Shown here one piece after another: positions 1-6,239 of a DNA stretch of 6,309 nt. The position numbers and the translations under genes are program-made. The notes below the pieces were generated by a model. It was not told the origin of the DNA and searched no databases. It saw nothing but the letters and a program-made list of their open reading frames with translations. The stretch covers positions 1-6,309 of the forward strand of contig FR878568.1 in the NCBI GenBank assembly GCA_000434535.1, read 5' to 3'. The stretch comes from Collinsella sp. CAG:166. Lineage in GTDB: Bacteria > Actinomycetota > Coriobacteriia > Coriobacteriales > Coriobacteriaceae. Position 1 is the first letter of the stretch. Each line of letters starts with the position of its first letter.

Positions 1-1
1 C

Positions 2-592
2 CGCGCGATGGCCGTGCTCGAGCGCTCCGCCACGATGGGCGTGATCGTCGCCGCCCCCACGGCAGGCTCCGCGGGTGTCGTGCCCGGCTGCGTGCTGGCG
101 CTCGCCGATCACCTTCAGCTCGACGACGAGCAGGTCATGGACGCGCTCTACTGCGCAGCCGCCATCGGTCTCAACCTCACCACGAGCGCCTGCGTCGCCG
201 GCGCCGAGGGCGGCTGCCAGGCCGAGGTGGGAAGCGCCGCCGCCATGGCAGCCGCCGCTCTGGTGCAGATGCTCGGCGGCACGCCCGAGCAGGCTCTCGA
301 CGCCAGTTCCATCGCGCTGAGTAACCTGCTGGGCCTCGTTTGCGACCCCGTCGGTGGCCTCGTGGAGGTGCCCTGCCAAAACCGCAACGCCATCGGCGTG
401 GCAGCGGCCTTTAGCTCGGCACAACTCGCCCTCGCAGGCATTAAGAGCTTGGTGCCGTTTGACCAGATGGCACATGTCATGCTCTCGGTGGGTCACGCGT
501 TGCCGGCCACGCTACGCGAGACGGCAAAGGGCGGCATCGCGCAGGCACCGGCCGCACTTTCAGCCTGTGCAAAATGCGGTGTGTGCGGATAA
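2..592 (+). CDS. sdaA: L-serine ammonia-lyase (dehydratase), iron-sulfur type, alpha domain, 5'-truncated by window edge
   Basis: The enzyme deaminates L-serine to pyruvate and ammonia in the cytoplasm using an oxygen-sensitive [4Fe-4S] cluster instead of PLP. Only the last ~196 codons are present; the frame is open to the window start, so the ATG at 8 is internal. Visible hallmarks (residues counted from that ATG) are the glycine-rich stretch APTAGSAGVVPG (16-27), GGCQAEVG with Cys70, and CDPVGGLVEVPCQNRN with Cys112 and Cys123. The spacings of 42 and 11 residues between these cysteines equal those I recall for the cluster ligands of Legionella L-serine dehydratase (C343, C385, C396), so they are very probably the ligands. 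The protein ends in CAKCGVCG; a C-terminal cysteine is the fourth ligand in some family members. Whether the beta domain is fused upstream or encoded separately cannot be seen. An intrinsic terminator follows 18 bases after the stop, so this is the last gene of its transcript. Confidence 0.95.
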   Translation, partial: RAMAVLERSATMGVIVAAPTAGSAGVVPGCVLALADHLQLDDEQVMDALYCAAAIGLNLTTSACVAGAEGGCQAEVGSAAAMAAAALVQMLGGTPEQALDASSIALSNLLGLVCDPVGGLVEVPCQNRNAIGVAAAFSSAQLALAGIKSLVPFDQMAHVMLSVGHALPATLRETAKGGIAQAPAALSACAKCGVCG

Positions 593-610
593 CGGCTAAG
601 AACGACTCAA

Positions 611-637
611 AGGTGGGACAAATGTCCCACCTCTTTT
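611..637 (+). terminator. Rho-independent terminator after the serine dehydratase gene
   Basis: A perfect 9-bp stem, AGGTGGGAC (611-619) and GTCCCACCT (624-632), encloses a 4-base AAAT loop and is followed by CTTTT (633-637). It begins 18 bases past the dehydratase stop and lies upstream of the next promoter, the right place to separate the two transcription units. The T-run is short but the stem is GC-rich. A TCAA/TTGA match flanks the stem with a small bulge. There is no A-run of similar quality on the left, so activity on the minus strand would be weaker. Confidence 0.8.
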
Positions 638-655
638 GAATGCCACCGTTTCCGT

Positions 656-684
656 ACCACAAACAGCAGGGCAATCGCTATAAT
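656..684 (+). promoter_or_regulatory. Predicted sigma-A-type promoter of the L,D-transpeptidase gene
   Basis: A perfect -10 hexamer TATAAT lies at 679-684, in the only intergenic gap before the transpeptidase gene and just downstream of the terminator. The best -35 at 17-base spacing is ACCACA (656-661), which matches only three of six consensus bases, so the -35 assignment is weak. Transcription would start near 691, giving a leader of about 50 bases before the ATG at 742. Confidence 0.6.
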
Positions 685-725
685 GCAAGCCCAGTAAAAA
701 CACGATGAGCCGCAAGGCGAAATTC

Positions 726-731
726 GAAGGA
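726..731 (+). promoter_or_regulatory. Ribosome binding site that selects the ATG at 742
   Basis: GAAGGA at 726-731 is the only Shine-Dalgarno-like sequence ahead of the transpeptidase frame. It lies 10 bases before the ATG at 742, within usable range, but only 1 base before the in-frame ATG at 733, which is too close. This favours a product starting MSQNDRTQ over one starting MHTMSQND. Confidence 0.6.
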
Positions 732-741
732 TATGCATACG

Positions 742-2466
742 ATGTCGCAAAACGATCGAACTCAACTGATTCCCGATCCGCAGCAGCCGAGCAAGCACAC
801 CGGCGGCGTTCAGTCGCCGCGTCCTATCGCGCCGAGCCACGGTCAGCAGCGTGGTGCGACAAACGCTTCCCAACGCCCGAACCAGCAGCGTCAACAACGT
901 CAGCAACGCCAGGCAAACGGCAACGCGCCCAAGCTGCCCCCCACGCACACCCGAGGTGATCGCGGCCCCGCGCGCAAGTCCGCCGGCAACAATAAGTCGG
1001 GCAAAAAGACGACGCTCTTTGTCGTCTTGGGTCTTATCGTCATTGTCTATATCGTGGGCGTCGTAGCGTTTTCGCAGGTAGCCTACCCCAACACCACCAT
1101 CGCCGGCGTCGACGTCTCGTTCTCCAACGCTTCGTCTGCCGCAACCAAGGTCAACTCGGCATGGAAGCACTATAAGCTCACCGTGACAGGCGATGACTTT
1201 AGCTGGACCTATCAGCCCGACTCCGATGAGCCCATCGTCGACGGCGAAGCTGCCGCAAAAGAGATTATCGGCCACAACGAGGCCTTTATATGGCCGGTCC
1301 GCCTTGTGGAATCCTTAAGCGGCAAGACCAAAACAACCGCTACCTCCAACGAAGTCGATCTTGATCAAGACGTCGACCTGTCCATGCTCTCCGGCACCTT
1401 TGACCATAAGAAATTTGAGAAGGATCTGGGCGCCGCCATCGACGAGTTTAACGAGGGGCGTTCGGGCACGTTCGAGGCCAATAGCTCCTATGACGAGCAA
1501 GCGGGCAAGTTTACCGTCGAGAAGGCGCGCTCCAACGAAAAACTCAACCGCGAGCACGTCATTAAGTATGCCGAGCTCGAACTTGCCTCGCTGGCCGAGA
1601 CCGTAGATCTTTCCAAGCTCGGCAACGATGCCTATGAGCCGCTCAATGGAACGCTGACCGATGATCAGATTCAGGCCGCATGCGATGCCGCCAACAACTT
1701 CCTAGGCGTCAACGTGACCCTCAAGCTCAACGGCGAGGATGCCGGCAAGGTTGATGGCAGCTCCGTATTGCAGTGGATCAGCTTTGCCGATCCCGCCAAC
1801 CCCACACTCGATACGACGCAGATCAGCAGCTGGGCAGCCGAGCTCGCCAACGGCTTTAATACCGTGGGCTCCACTCGCTGGTGGACGCGCGCCGATGGCA
1901 AGCAGTGCGCCGTCGAAGGCGGTGACTTTGGTTGGTCCATCGACAGCAGCTCGCTCGCCAAGCAGGTCGAGGACGCCATTAACAACAAGCAGACCGGCGA
2001 AATCGAGATCAAGTACTCCCAGAAGGCTGACACCTTTACCGCAAAGGGAGAGCCCGACTGGAAGGCGTATATCGACGTCGACCTGTCCGAGCAGCACGCG
2101 CGCTACTATGACGAGAACGGCAATATCGTTTGGGAGGCCAACTTTATTTCCGGCAAGCCGGGCGAGGACGCCACGCCCGAGGGCGTCTGGCAGATCAACA
2201 GCAACGACGGCGGCAGTACCCTGATCGGAGCCAAGGACCCCGAGACCGGTAAGCCCAAATACGAAAGCCCGGTGAGCTACTGGATGCCGTTCGAGGGCAA
2301 TATGATCGGCTTCCACGATGCCACCTGGCAAAACGACAAGAGCTTCGATAACGCCGAGTCGTACAAGTGGTGCGGCAGCCACGGTTGCATCAACCTGCGC
2401 CTGGCAGACGCCAAGGCACTTCACGACTGCATCAAAGTCGGCCTGTGCGTGGTTGTCCACTCGTAG
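742..2466 (+). CDS. Membrane-anchored L,D-transpeptidase with VanW-like peptidoglycan-binding domains and C-terminal YkuD domain
   Basis: This 574-residue protein probably forms 3-3 crosslinks in peptidoglycan or attaches proteins to it, acting outside the membrane. Order of parts (numbered from ATG 742): a cytoplasmic, basic, Q/R/P-rich tail (1-~88) with a QQR triplet repeat; one membrane segment (~90-112, FVVLGLIVIVYIVGVVAF); a first peptidoglycan-binding (PG_binding_4, VanW-like) domain starting at YPNTTIAGVDVSF; a second one around 305-430; and a YkuD catalytic domain (~441-574). The catalytic motif is present: His525 in IGFHDATW, then SHGCIN with nucleophile Cys549, the two separated by 20 residues. 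A further cysteine, Cys544, precedes it in WCGSHGC. There is no cleavable signal; the N-terminal segment is a type II anchor. The start is set by the site at 726-731; 733 is the alternative. It has its own promoter and seems monocistronic, although no strong terminator follows. The family is certain; the exact acceptor substrate is not. Confidence 0.95.
   Translation: MSQNDRTQLIPDPQQPSKHTGGVQSPRPIAPSHGQQRGATNASQRPNQQRQQRQQRQANGNAPKLPPTHTRGDRGPARKSAGNNKSGKKTTLFVVLGLIVIVYIVGVVAFSQVAYPNTTIAGVDVSFSNASSAATKVNSAWKHYKLTVTGDDFSWTYQPDSDEPIVDGEAAAKEIIGHNEAFIWPVRLVESLSGKTKTTATSNEVDLDQDVDLSMLSGTFDHKKFEKDLGAAIDEFNEGRSGTFEANSSYDEQAGKFTVEKARSNEKLNREHVIKYAELELASLAETVDLSKLGNDAYEPLNGTLTDDQIQAACDAANNFLGVNVTLKLNGEDAGKVDGSSVLQWISFADPANPTLDTTQISSWAAELANGFNTVGSTRWWTRADGKQCAVEGGDFGWSIDSSSLAKQVEDAINNKQTGEIEIKYSQKADTFTAKGEPDWKAYIDVDLSEQHARYYDENGNIVWEANFISGKPGEDATPEGVWQINSNDGGSTLIGAKDPETGKPKYESPVSYWMPFEGNMIGFHDATWQNDKSFDNAESYKWCGSHGCINLRLADAKALHDCIKVGLCVVVHS
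883..909 (+). repeat. Three tandem 9-base units coding (Gln-Gln-Arg)x3
   Basis: Codons 883-909 read QQR QQR QQR and a further CAG follows. The units are CAGCAGCGT, CAACAACGT and CAGCAACGC, so the amino-acid repeat is exact while the DNA has drifted at synonymous third positions. It lies in the cytoplasmic tail of the transpeptidase, before the membrane segment. Confidence 0.85.
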
Positions 2467-2534
2467 TGCAACGCGCGCATTCCTACAACGTGGAACCGCT
2501 GCGACCAATCTAACAGTTCCGAAAGAAACCGTCC

Positions 2535-2564
2535 TATGCGCCCGCCCCAACCGGTGGGCGCATA
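2535..2564. promoter_or_regulatory. 12-bp inverted repeat overlapping the exporter promoter: candidate operator or degenerate terminator
   Basis: TATGCGCCC (2535-2543) and GGGCGCATA (2556-2564) are perfect 9-bp arms. Three more inner pairs (GCC 2544-2546 with GGT 2553-2555, one G-U in RNA) make a 12-bp stem around a CCAACC loop. The right arm runs into the TATAAT at 2563-2568, and the repeat fills the space where a spacer and -35 would be. As an operator it would be centred about 25 bases upstream of the transcription start, a classic repressor position. As RNA it could be a terminator for the transpeptidase transcript, but TAATTATC rather than a T-run follows. Confidence 0.5.
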
Positions 2565-2568
2565 TAAT
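2563..2568 (+). promoter_or_regulatory. Predicted -10 element of the exporter operon promoter
   Basis: TATAAT is a perfect -10 match 31 bases before the ATG of the adaptor gene, which places the transcription start near 2575 and leaves a leader of about 24 bases carrying the ribosome binding site. No recognisable -35 is found at 16-18 bases upstream; that region is the GC-rich inverted repeat. This is therefore either a weak or activator-dependent promoter, or one controlled through the palindrome. Confidence 0.5.
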
Positions 2569-2586
2569 TATCGAGGTTCTTTCTAT

Positions 2587-2593
2587 AAAGGAG
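2587..2593 (+). promoter_or_regulatory. Strong ribosome binding site fixing the adaptor start at 2599
   Basis: AAAGGAG at 2587-2593 is a near-perfect Shine-Dalgarno sequence 5 bases before the ATG at 2599. The same frame has an upstream ATG at 2536, but that would place the palindrome and the -10 hexamer inside the coding region and has no ribosome binding site, so 2599 is the start. Confidence 0.9.
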
Positions 2594-2598
2594 ACGCT

Positions 2599-4035
2599 AT
2601 GCCGAATGTCCCCACCATTACCCCGGGCCCGGATGATACCGAGCACACGCCCGAAGGTGCCACCGAAACGATTCCTCTGATTACAAACGTGCATGCCGAT
2701 AAGCAGAACGGACGCGCGAACGATGCGGCCGAGATTTCCGATGAAGAGGCATACGCCAAGCTCAAGGCAAAACGTGCCGAACGTCGGCGCAAAAAGCTGA
2801 TTCGACGCGGTATTGCCGCCGGCGTCGTGGGTGCCATCGCGCTCATTGCCATTGTCGCAACCCTGGTTATCAATGCGCAGCCACAGGGCGCTAGCGAGCC
2901 TGTGACCGACATGGTGACCGAGGGCACGTTTACCACAACGGTCGAGGCGAAAGGCCAGCTCAAACCCATTTCGTCCTCAGTGGTCTCCCCTTCTGTCGAC
3001 GGCACGGTCGATTCGATCAACGTTCAGCCGGGCCAATCCGTTAACGAGGGCGACGTGCTTATGACCATTAAAAACGACGAGCTCGATCGCAACGTTGCCG
3101 AGGCGCAGCGTGCAGTTGCAGCCGCCCAGGAAGACCTCACCAACGCGCAGAAAGCCGCCGCTGCCGCGCAGGCCACCCCAACGACGGACGATGATGGAGC
3201 TTCCGCAGCAGCTGGCATCACCGCCGCATCAGCGGACACAAACGCCGTATCGGCCGCACAGCGCAGCCTCGCATCGGCCCAGGCAAACCTCGATCAGGCG
3301 AACGCCAAGGCAGCCAGCCGTACGGTCACGGCCCCGAGCTCGGGTAGCATCGTGGAGCTCAACGCCAAGGTGGGCGCCACGGTAACAGGCGGCATGATCA
3401 TGGGCGAAAGCGATACGAGCGGCGGCAAGCAGTGCATGCAAATCGCCGACCTATCCAAGATGAAGGTGACCGTGCAGGTAGGCGAAAAGGACATCGCCAA
3501 GATCGCCGTTGGGCAGAGCGCCAACGTCACGTATCCTGCGTTTCCCGATATCGTGAGCCAGGGCACCGTCACGGCTATCGCATCGGTGGCAAACTCCGAC
3601 GCCGCCAACGGTGGCGGCGGCAGCGTAACCTTTAACGTCGACATCCTCATCGAGGCGCCCGACGCGCGTCTGAAGCCGGGCATGACGGCCGAGGTATCGG
3701 TGGTGACCGAGCAGCTCAACGACGTGGTGATGGTGCCGACGATGGCGCTCATGACCGAAGACGGCGAACACTATTACGTCAACGTGGCGACTGATGACGA
3801 GGGCAAGCAAACCCGTCGCGTGAAGGTGACCGTCGTGACGCAAAACGACAACGAAGCCGTAGTCGGCAAGACACAGGTCAAGCGCGACGACCAGGGCAAC
3901 GAGATCAACCCCAACGTGCCGGTTACCAAGCTGCGCGATGGCGACACCCTCGTCATGGACACCGGAGCGAACGCAACGGCTGACGGCGGCTACAGCGCGG
4001 ATTCGGGCAGTATGTCTGACGATGAGGGCATGTAA
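2599..4035 (+). CDS. MacA/YknX-type membrane-fusion (periplasmic adaptor) subunit of an ABC exporter
   Basis: This 478-residue adaptor should link the exporter to the cell exterior. Parts in order: a charged cytoplasmic tail (1-~70, ending in a KAKRAERRRKKLIRR cluster), one membrane segment (~71-92), the first half of a lipoyl-like domain (~125-158, with DGTVDSINVQPGQSVNEGDV), a short coiled-coil hairpin (~163-191 and ~215-240) interrupted by a low-complexity Ala/Thr/Asp linker (~192-214), the second lipoyl half (~241-262, TVTAPSSGSIVELNAKVGA), a beta-barrel (~285-370), and a C-terminal membrane-proximal region with an acidic Gly/Ser tail. The N-terminal anchor and short hairpin resemble Gram-positive YknX more than E. 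coli MacA, which must reach TolC. It is first in a three-gene operon and its stop overlaps the ATPase ATG by one base (TAATG). Substrate is unknown; peptides, antimicrobials or toxins are known for related systems. Confidence 0.93.
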   Translation: MPNVPTITPGPDDTEHTPEGATETIPLITNVHADKQNGRANDAAEISDEEAYAKLKAKRAERRRKKLIRRGIAAGVVGAIALIAIVATLVINAQPQGASEPVTDMVTEGTFTTTVEAKGQLKPISSSVVSPSVDGTVDSINVQPGQSVNEGDVLMTIKNDELDRNVAEAQRAVAAAQEDLTNAQKAAAAAQATPTTDDDGASAAAGITAASADTNAVSAAQRSLASAQANLDQANAKAASRTVTAPSSGSIVELNAKVGATVTGGMIMGESDTSGGKQCMQIADLSKMKVTVQVGEKDIAKIAVGQSANVTYPAFPDIVSQGTVTAIASVANSDAANGGGGSVTFNVDILIEAPDARLKPGMTAEVSVVTEQLNDVVMVPTMALMTEDGEHYYVNVATDDEGKQTRRVKVTVVTQNDNEAVVGKTQVKRDDQGNEINPNVPVTKLRDGDTLVMDTGANATADGGYSADSGSMSDDEGM

Positions 4036-4808
4036 TGCGTCCCGTTATCGACATCCGCAACGTACACCGCATCTTTGAGAGCGAGGCGGGTTGCGCCCAC
4101 ATCCTGCACAACGTGAGCCTGGCGGTAGAACCCGGCGAATTCGTCGCTATCACCGGCCCCTCGGGCTCGGGCAAATCAACGCTAATGAACATCCTAGGCT
4201 GCCTGGATAAACCGACGGCGGGCGACTACTACCTGCAAGGGCTCAACGTGGCCGAGCTTGACGATGACGAGCTCACCGAAGTCCGCGCCCTGAGCATTGG
4301 CTTTGTCTTTCAGAGCTTCAACCTGCTGCCGCGCCTGTCGGTTATCGAAAACGTCATGCTGCCGCTGGCCTACACCAATGTGCCCCGTAGCCAGCGCGAA
4401 ATGCGCGCCGTGCACGCGCTACAGGCCGTCACGCTGCCGGTCGACCACTGGGACCACCGCATATCAGAGCTCTCGGGCGGACAGATGCAGCGCGTCGCCA
4501 TCGCGCGCGCTCTTGTCAATGACCCGCCCATCATCCTGGCCGATGAGCCGACGGGAAACCTGGACTCCGCCACTGGGGCGCTTGTAATGGAGACCTTCCA
4601 TAAGCTCCAGAAGCGCGGCAAAACCATCGTTCTTATCACACACGACCCCGGCATCGCCGCCGAGGCCGACCGTGCCGTGACCATACGCGACGGTCGCATT
4701 CACGACGGCGCGTATATTCCACATGCACCGCGGACCCTGCGCAGCGCCGTAGATAGCCTGCCCATGATTTCCGCCTCCGCCAACCCGCCGAAAGGAGCGA
4801 TGGCATGA
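4035..4808 (+). CDS. ABC transporter ATP-binding protein, MacB/LolD/YknY type
   Basis: This 257-residue cytoplasmic ATPase powers the adaptor/permease complex. All motifs are intact: Walker A GPSGSGKST (41-49), Q-loop Gln93 in FVFQSFNLLPRLSV, signature LSGGQ (146-150), Walker B IILADE (166-171), D-loop NLDS (175-178) and switch His203 in ITHD. The DEPTGNLD sequence and NLLPRLSVIENVMLPL are typical of the MacB/LolD/FtsE group, which pair with mechanotransmitting permeases. The start overlaps the adaptor stop by one base, with GAGGG (4024-4028) inside the adaptor gene 6 bases ahead, so translation is probably coupled. After the ATPase fold ends near residue 225, about 30 residues form a Pro/Ala/Ser-rich tail of unclear role; its codons also contain the ribosome binding site of the permease gene. 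In E. coli MacB the ATPase and permease are fused; here they are separate, as in YknY/YknZ. Confidence 0.96.
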   Translation: MRPVIDIRNVHRIFESEAGCAHILHNVSLAVEPGEFVAITGPSGSGKSTLMNILGCLDKPTAGDYYLQGLNVAELDDDELTEVRALSIGFVFQSFNLLPRLSVIENVMLPLAYTNVPRSQREMRAVHALQAVTLPVDHWDHRISELSGGQMQRVAIARALVNDPPIILADEPTGNLDSATGALVMETFHKLQKRGKTIVLITHDPGIAAEADRAVTIRDGRIHDGAYIPHAPRTLRSAVDSLPMISASANPPKGAMA

Positions 4809-6019
4809 GCGCCCGCGATCTCATCCAGGAAGCCCTTCACTCGCTCGAGGCAAACAAGGGGCGCAGTCTGCTCACCATCCTGGGCATCGTCATTGGCATT
4901 GCTTCGGTTATCGCCATGACTTCGCTCATCGGCGGCATCCAAAACAGCCTGGTCAACAGTCTGGGCCTCAATGCGGCACGCATGGTGCAAATCTATTCGT
5001 CGCAAGAACTCACCGAGTCGGACATCAAGAAGCTTCAAAAACTGGTGCCGCAGATAGAGCAGATCGGAATTGTCGACAGCGCGTACACCGAGTACAAGAC
5101 CGGCGATAAAAGCTATACCGTCATGGCGCAGGGCGTCGATAGCGACATGCTCGACGCGGTGGGGGCCGGCAAGCTCGTTGCGGGGCGTACCTATTCCCAG
5201 GCCGAGTCCCAATCAGGCTCGCGCGTGGCGCTCATCAGCCGCGGCGGCGCCGATCAGCTTTACGGCAACGAACAGGATGCGCTGGGGAAAACCATCAAGG
5301 TGTCCAACGGCGAGGTGCAGATTGTCGGCGTGATTGATGGCGGCAGCGACTCCATGGGCTCGCTCACGCTGTATATGCCACGCGAAACCATCTCCGGGCT
5401 GTTTGGCGACGAGAATCCTTCATTCCCCAGCGTGACGGCACTCGCCGCCGAGGGCACGGACATGGATGAGCTTTGTAAGACCATCGAGTCCAAGGTGCGC
5501 GCGATGAAGGGCATCGCGGAGGATGATGAGTACGACAGCGTATCGGCGACCTCCATGAAAAGCGCCATCGATGCGCTCAACTCCTTTATGGGCGCGTTCT
5601 CGCTCATCATGGGTGCTGTCGCCAGCATCTCGCTGCTTGTCGGCGGTATCGGCATTATGAACATGATGCTCACCAACGTGACAGAGCGCATCCGCGAGAT
5701 CGGCATCCGCCGCGCTCTGGGCGCCAGTCGTCGCGATATCACCGCCCAGTTTTTGGCCGAGTCCTCGGCGCTGTGCGTCACAGGCGGACTGTTGGGTGTC
5801 CTGATTGGCTATCTGCTGGCCTGGGGCCTCGCGATGTTTGCCTCCGGATCCGGGATTCTTGGCGAGCTCGGAGCCAGCGGGCAAATCACACCGAGCTTTT
5901 CAATCGCCACGGTGCTGCTGGCCTTCGCCGTCTCCGTCGGCATCGGCGTAATCTTTGGCTTCTACCCCGCTCGCCGCGCGGCAAAGCTCGACCCGGTGGA
6001 GTGCCTACGCTACCAGTAA
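4805..6019 (+). CDS. ABC transporter permease, MacB/FtsX fold (YknZ-like)
   Basis: This 404-residue membrane protein is the transmembrane partner of the preceding ATPase. It has the four-helix MacB topology: TM1 ~21-43 after a short amphipathic N-terminus, a large extracellular MacB_PCD domain (~44-258), then the FtsX domain with TM2 ~262-286, TM3 ~318-345 and TM4 ~366-388. Between TM2 and TM3 lies the conserved coupling segment NVTERIREIGIRRALGASRRDI (289-310; the core ERIREIGIRRALGA is the family hallmark), which contacts the ATPase. The C-terminus YPARRAAKLDPVECLRYQ is also typical. The ATG overlaps the ATPase stop by 4 bases (ATGA), with AAAGGAG at 4791-4797 seven bases upstream. Such transporters work as dimers that transmit ATP-driven movement to extracytoplasmic substrates. 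The PCD domain gives no substrate clue that I recognise. Confidence 0.96.
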   Translation: MSARDLIQEALHSLEANKGRSLLTILGIVIGIASVIAMTSLIGGIQNSLVNSLGLNAARMVQIYSSQELTESDIKKLQKLVPQIEQIGIVDSAYTEYKTGDKSYTVMAQGVDSDMLDAVGAGKLVAGRTYSQAESQSGSRVALISRGGADQLYGNEQDALGKTIKVSNGEVQIVGVIDGGSDSMGSLTLYMPRETISGLFGDENPSFPSVTALAAEGTDMDELCKTIESKVRAMKGIAEDDEYDSVSATSMKSAIDALNSFMGAFSLIMGAVASISLLVGGIGIMNMMLTNVTERIREIGIRRALGASRRDITAQFLAESSALCVTGGLLGVLIGYLLAWGLAMFASGSGILGELGASGQITPSFSIATVLLAFAVSVGIGVIFGFYPARRAAKLDPVECLRYQ

Positions 6020-6032
6020 GCAACCATCAACA

Positions 6033-6099
6033 AGTTGCGGTGAATTAGGGACTAAATATGCTATCTAGCAGCAAAAACAGACACTATTTCACCGCAACT
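6033..6099. repeat. Long inverted repeat (TTGCGGTGAA / TTCACCGCAA type) downstream of the permease gene
   Basis: AGTTGCGGTGAA (6033-6044) and TTCACCGCAACT (6088-6099) form a perfect 12-bp stem, extended past one T/T mismatch by TAG (6046-6048) and CTA (6084-6086). The 35-base interior is AT-rich and holds a small hairpin, TGCT (6059-6062) with AGCA (6067-6070). It starts 13 bases after the permease stop. There is no T-run after either arm, so it is not a standard terminator. GCAAC at 6020-6024 could pair with GTTGC at 6034-6038 as an alternative to the main stem. I have the impression that similar sequences recur in Collinsella intergenic regions, but cannot verify this here. Confidence 0.75.
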
Positions 6100-6109
6100 C
6101 ATTGAAGGG

Positions 6110-6205
6110 CTGTTTACGCCAGTTCCGGGCGTCGTCCTCGAGCTATTGGTGGATGACGGGCTTGTACAGGTCGAGCTTGCTCGGGGCGCTCCTCCTCGCG
6201 GGCGG
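6110..6205 (-). pseudogene. Degenerate fragment resembling IS21-family IstA transposase
   Basis: Read on the minus strand, 6205 down to 6110 gives IPPARRSAPSKLDLYKPVIHQ up to a TAG (6143-6145), then LEDDARNWRKQ. From memory, IS21-type IstA proteins have a segment of the form SKLDPYKPxIDxWLEEDxxxWRKQ just after the N-terminal helix-turn-helix domain. The nonsense codon falls exactly where the conserved tryptophan would be, as expected from a TGG to TAG change. The similarity stops at WRKQ; the frame then reads PFNELR and ends at TGA inside the right arm of the inverted repeat. No start codon, helix-turn-helix, DDE domain or istB partner is present. At about 30 residues this is suggestive, not proven. 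Confidence 0.45.
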
Positions 6206-6209
6206 GATG

Positions 6210-6239
6210 GCGCGTAGGCGCGGCGAGCGCCTAGCGCGC
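6210..6239. repeat. GC-rich imperfect hairpin
   Basis: TAGGCGC (6215-6221) and GCGCCTA (6227-6233) form a perfect 7-bp stem around a GGCGA loop. Beyond a single bulged G at 6234, GCGCG (6210-6214) pairs with CGCGC (6235-6239), giving 12 pairs in all. No T-run follows on either strand. It overlaps the stop codon of the minus-strand frame that enters from the right edge. In such GC-rich sequence part of the symmetry may be chance. Confidence 0.5.

Noticed and set aside
733..741. ATG at 733 as start of the transpeptidase
   Set aside because: The GAAGGA site is only one base away; the ATG at 742 has workable spacing. It remains a minor alternative.
607..1275. 222-codon minus-strand frame
   Set aside because: It covers the terminator, the promoter and the 5' end of the transpeptidase gene in antisense and shows no family motif.
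2492..2520. GGAAC...GTTCC inverted repeat after the transpeptidase stop
   Set aside because: Only 5 bp with a 19-base loop and no T-run, too weak to call a terminator.
2584..2589. TATAAA as an additional -10
   Set aside because: It overlaps the ribosome binding site, so a transcript starting from it would lack a usable one.
2536..2598. Upstream ATG (2536) as start of the adaptor
   Set aside because: It lacks a ribosome binding site and would put the palindrome and TATAAT inside the gene, whereas 2599 has AAAGGAG at ideal spacing.
1702..2694. 330-codon open frame on the minus strand
   Set aside because: It lies opposite the well-supported transpeptidase gene, has no recognisable domain, and is the usual antisense frame produced by GC-rich codon bias.
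4700..5212. 170-codon minus-strand frame
   Set aside because: It is antisense to the ATPase/permease junction and has no protein-like motif.
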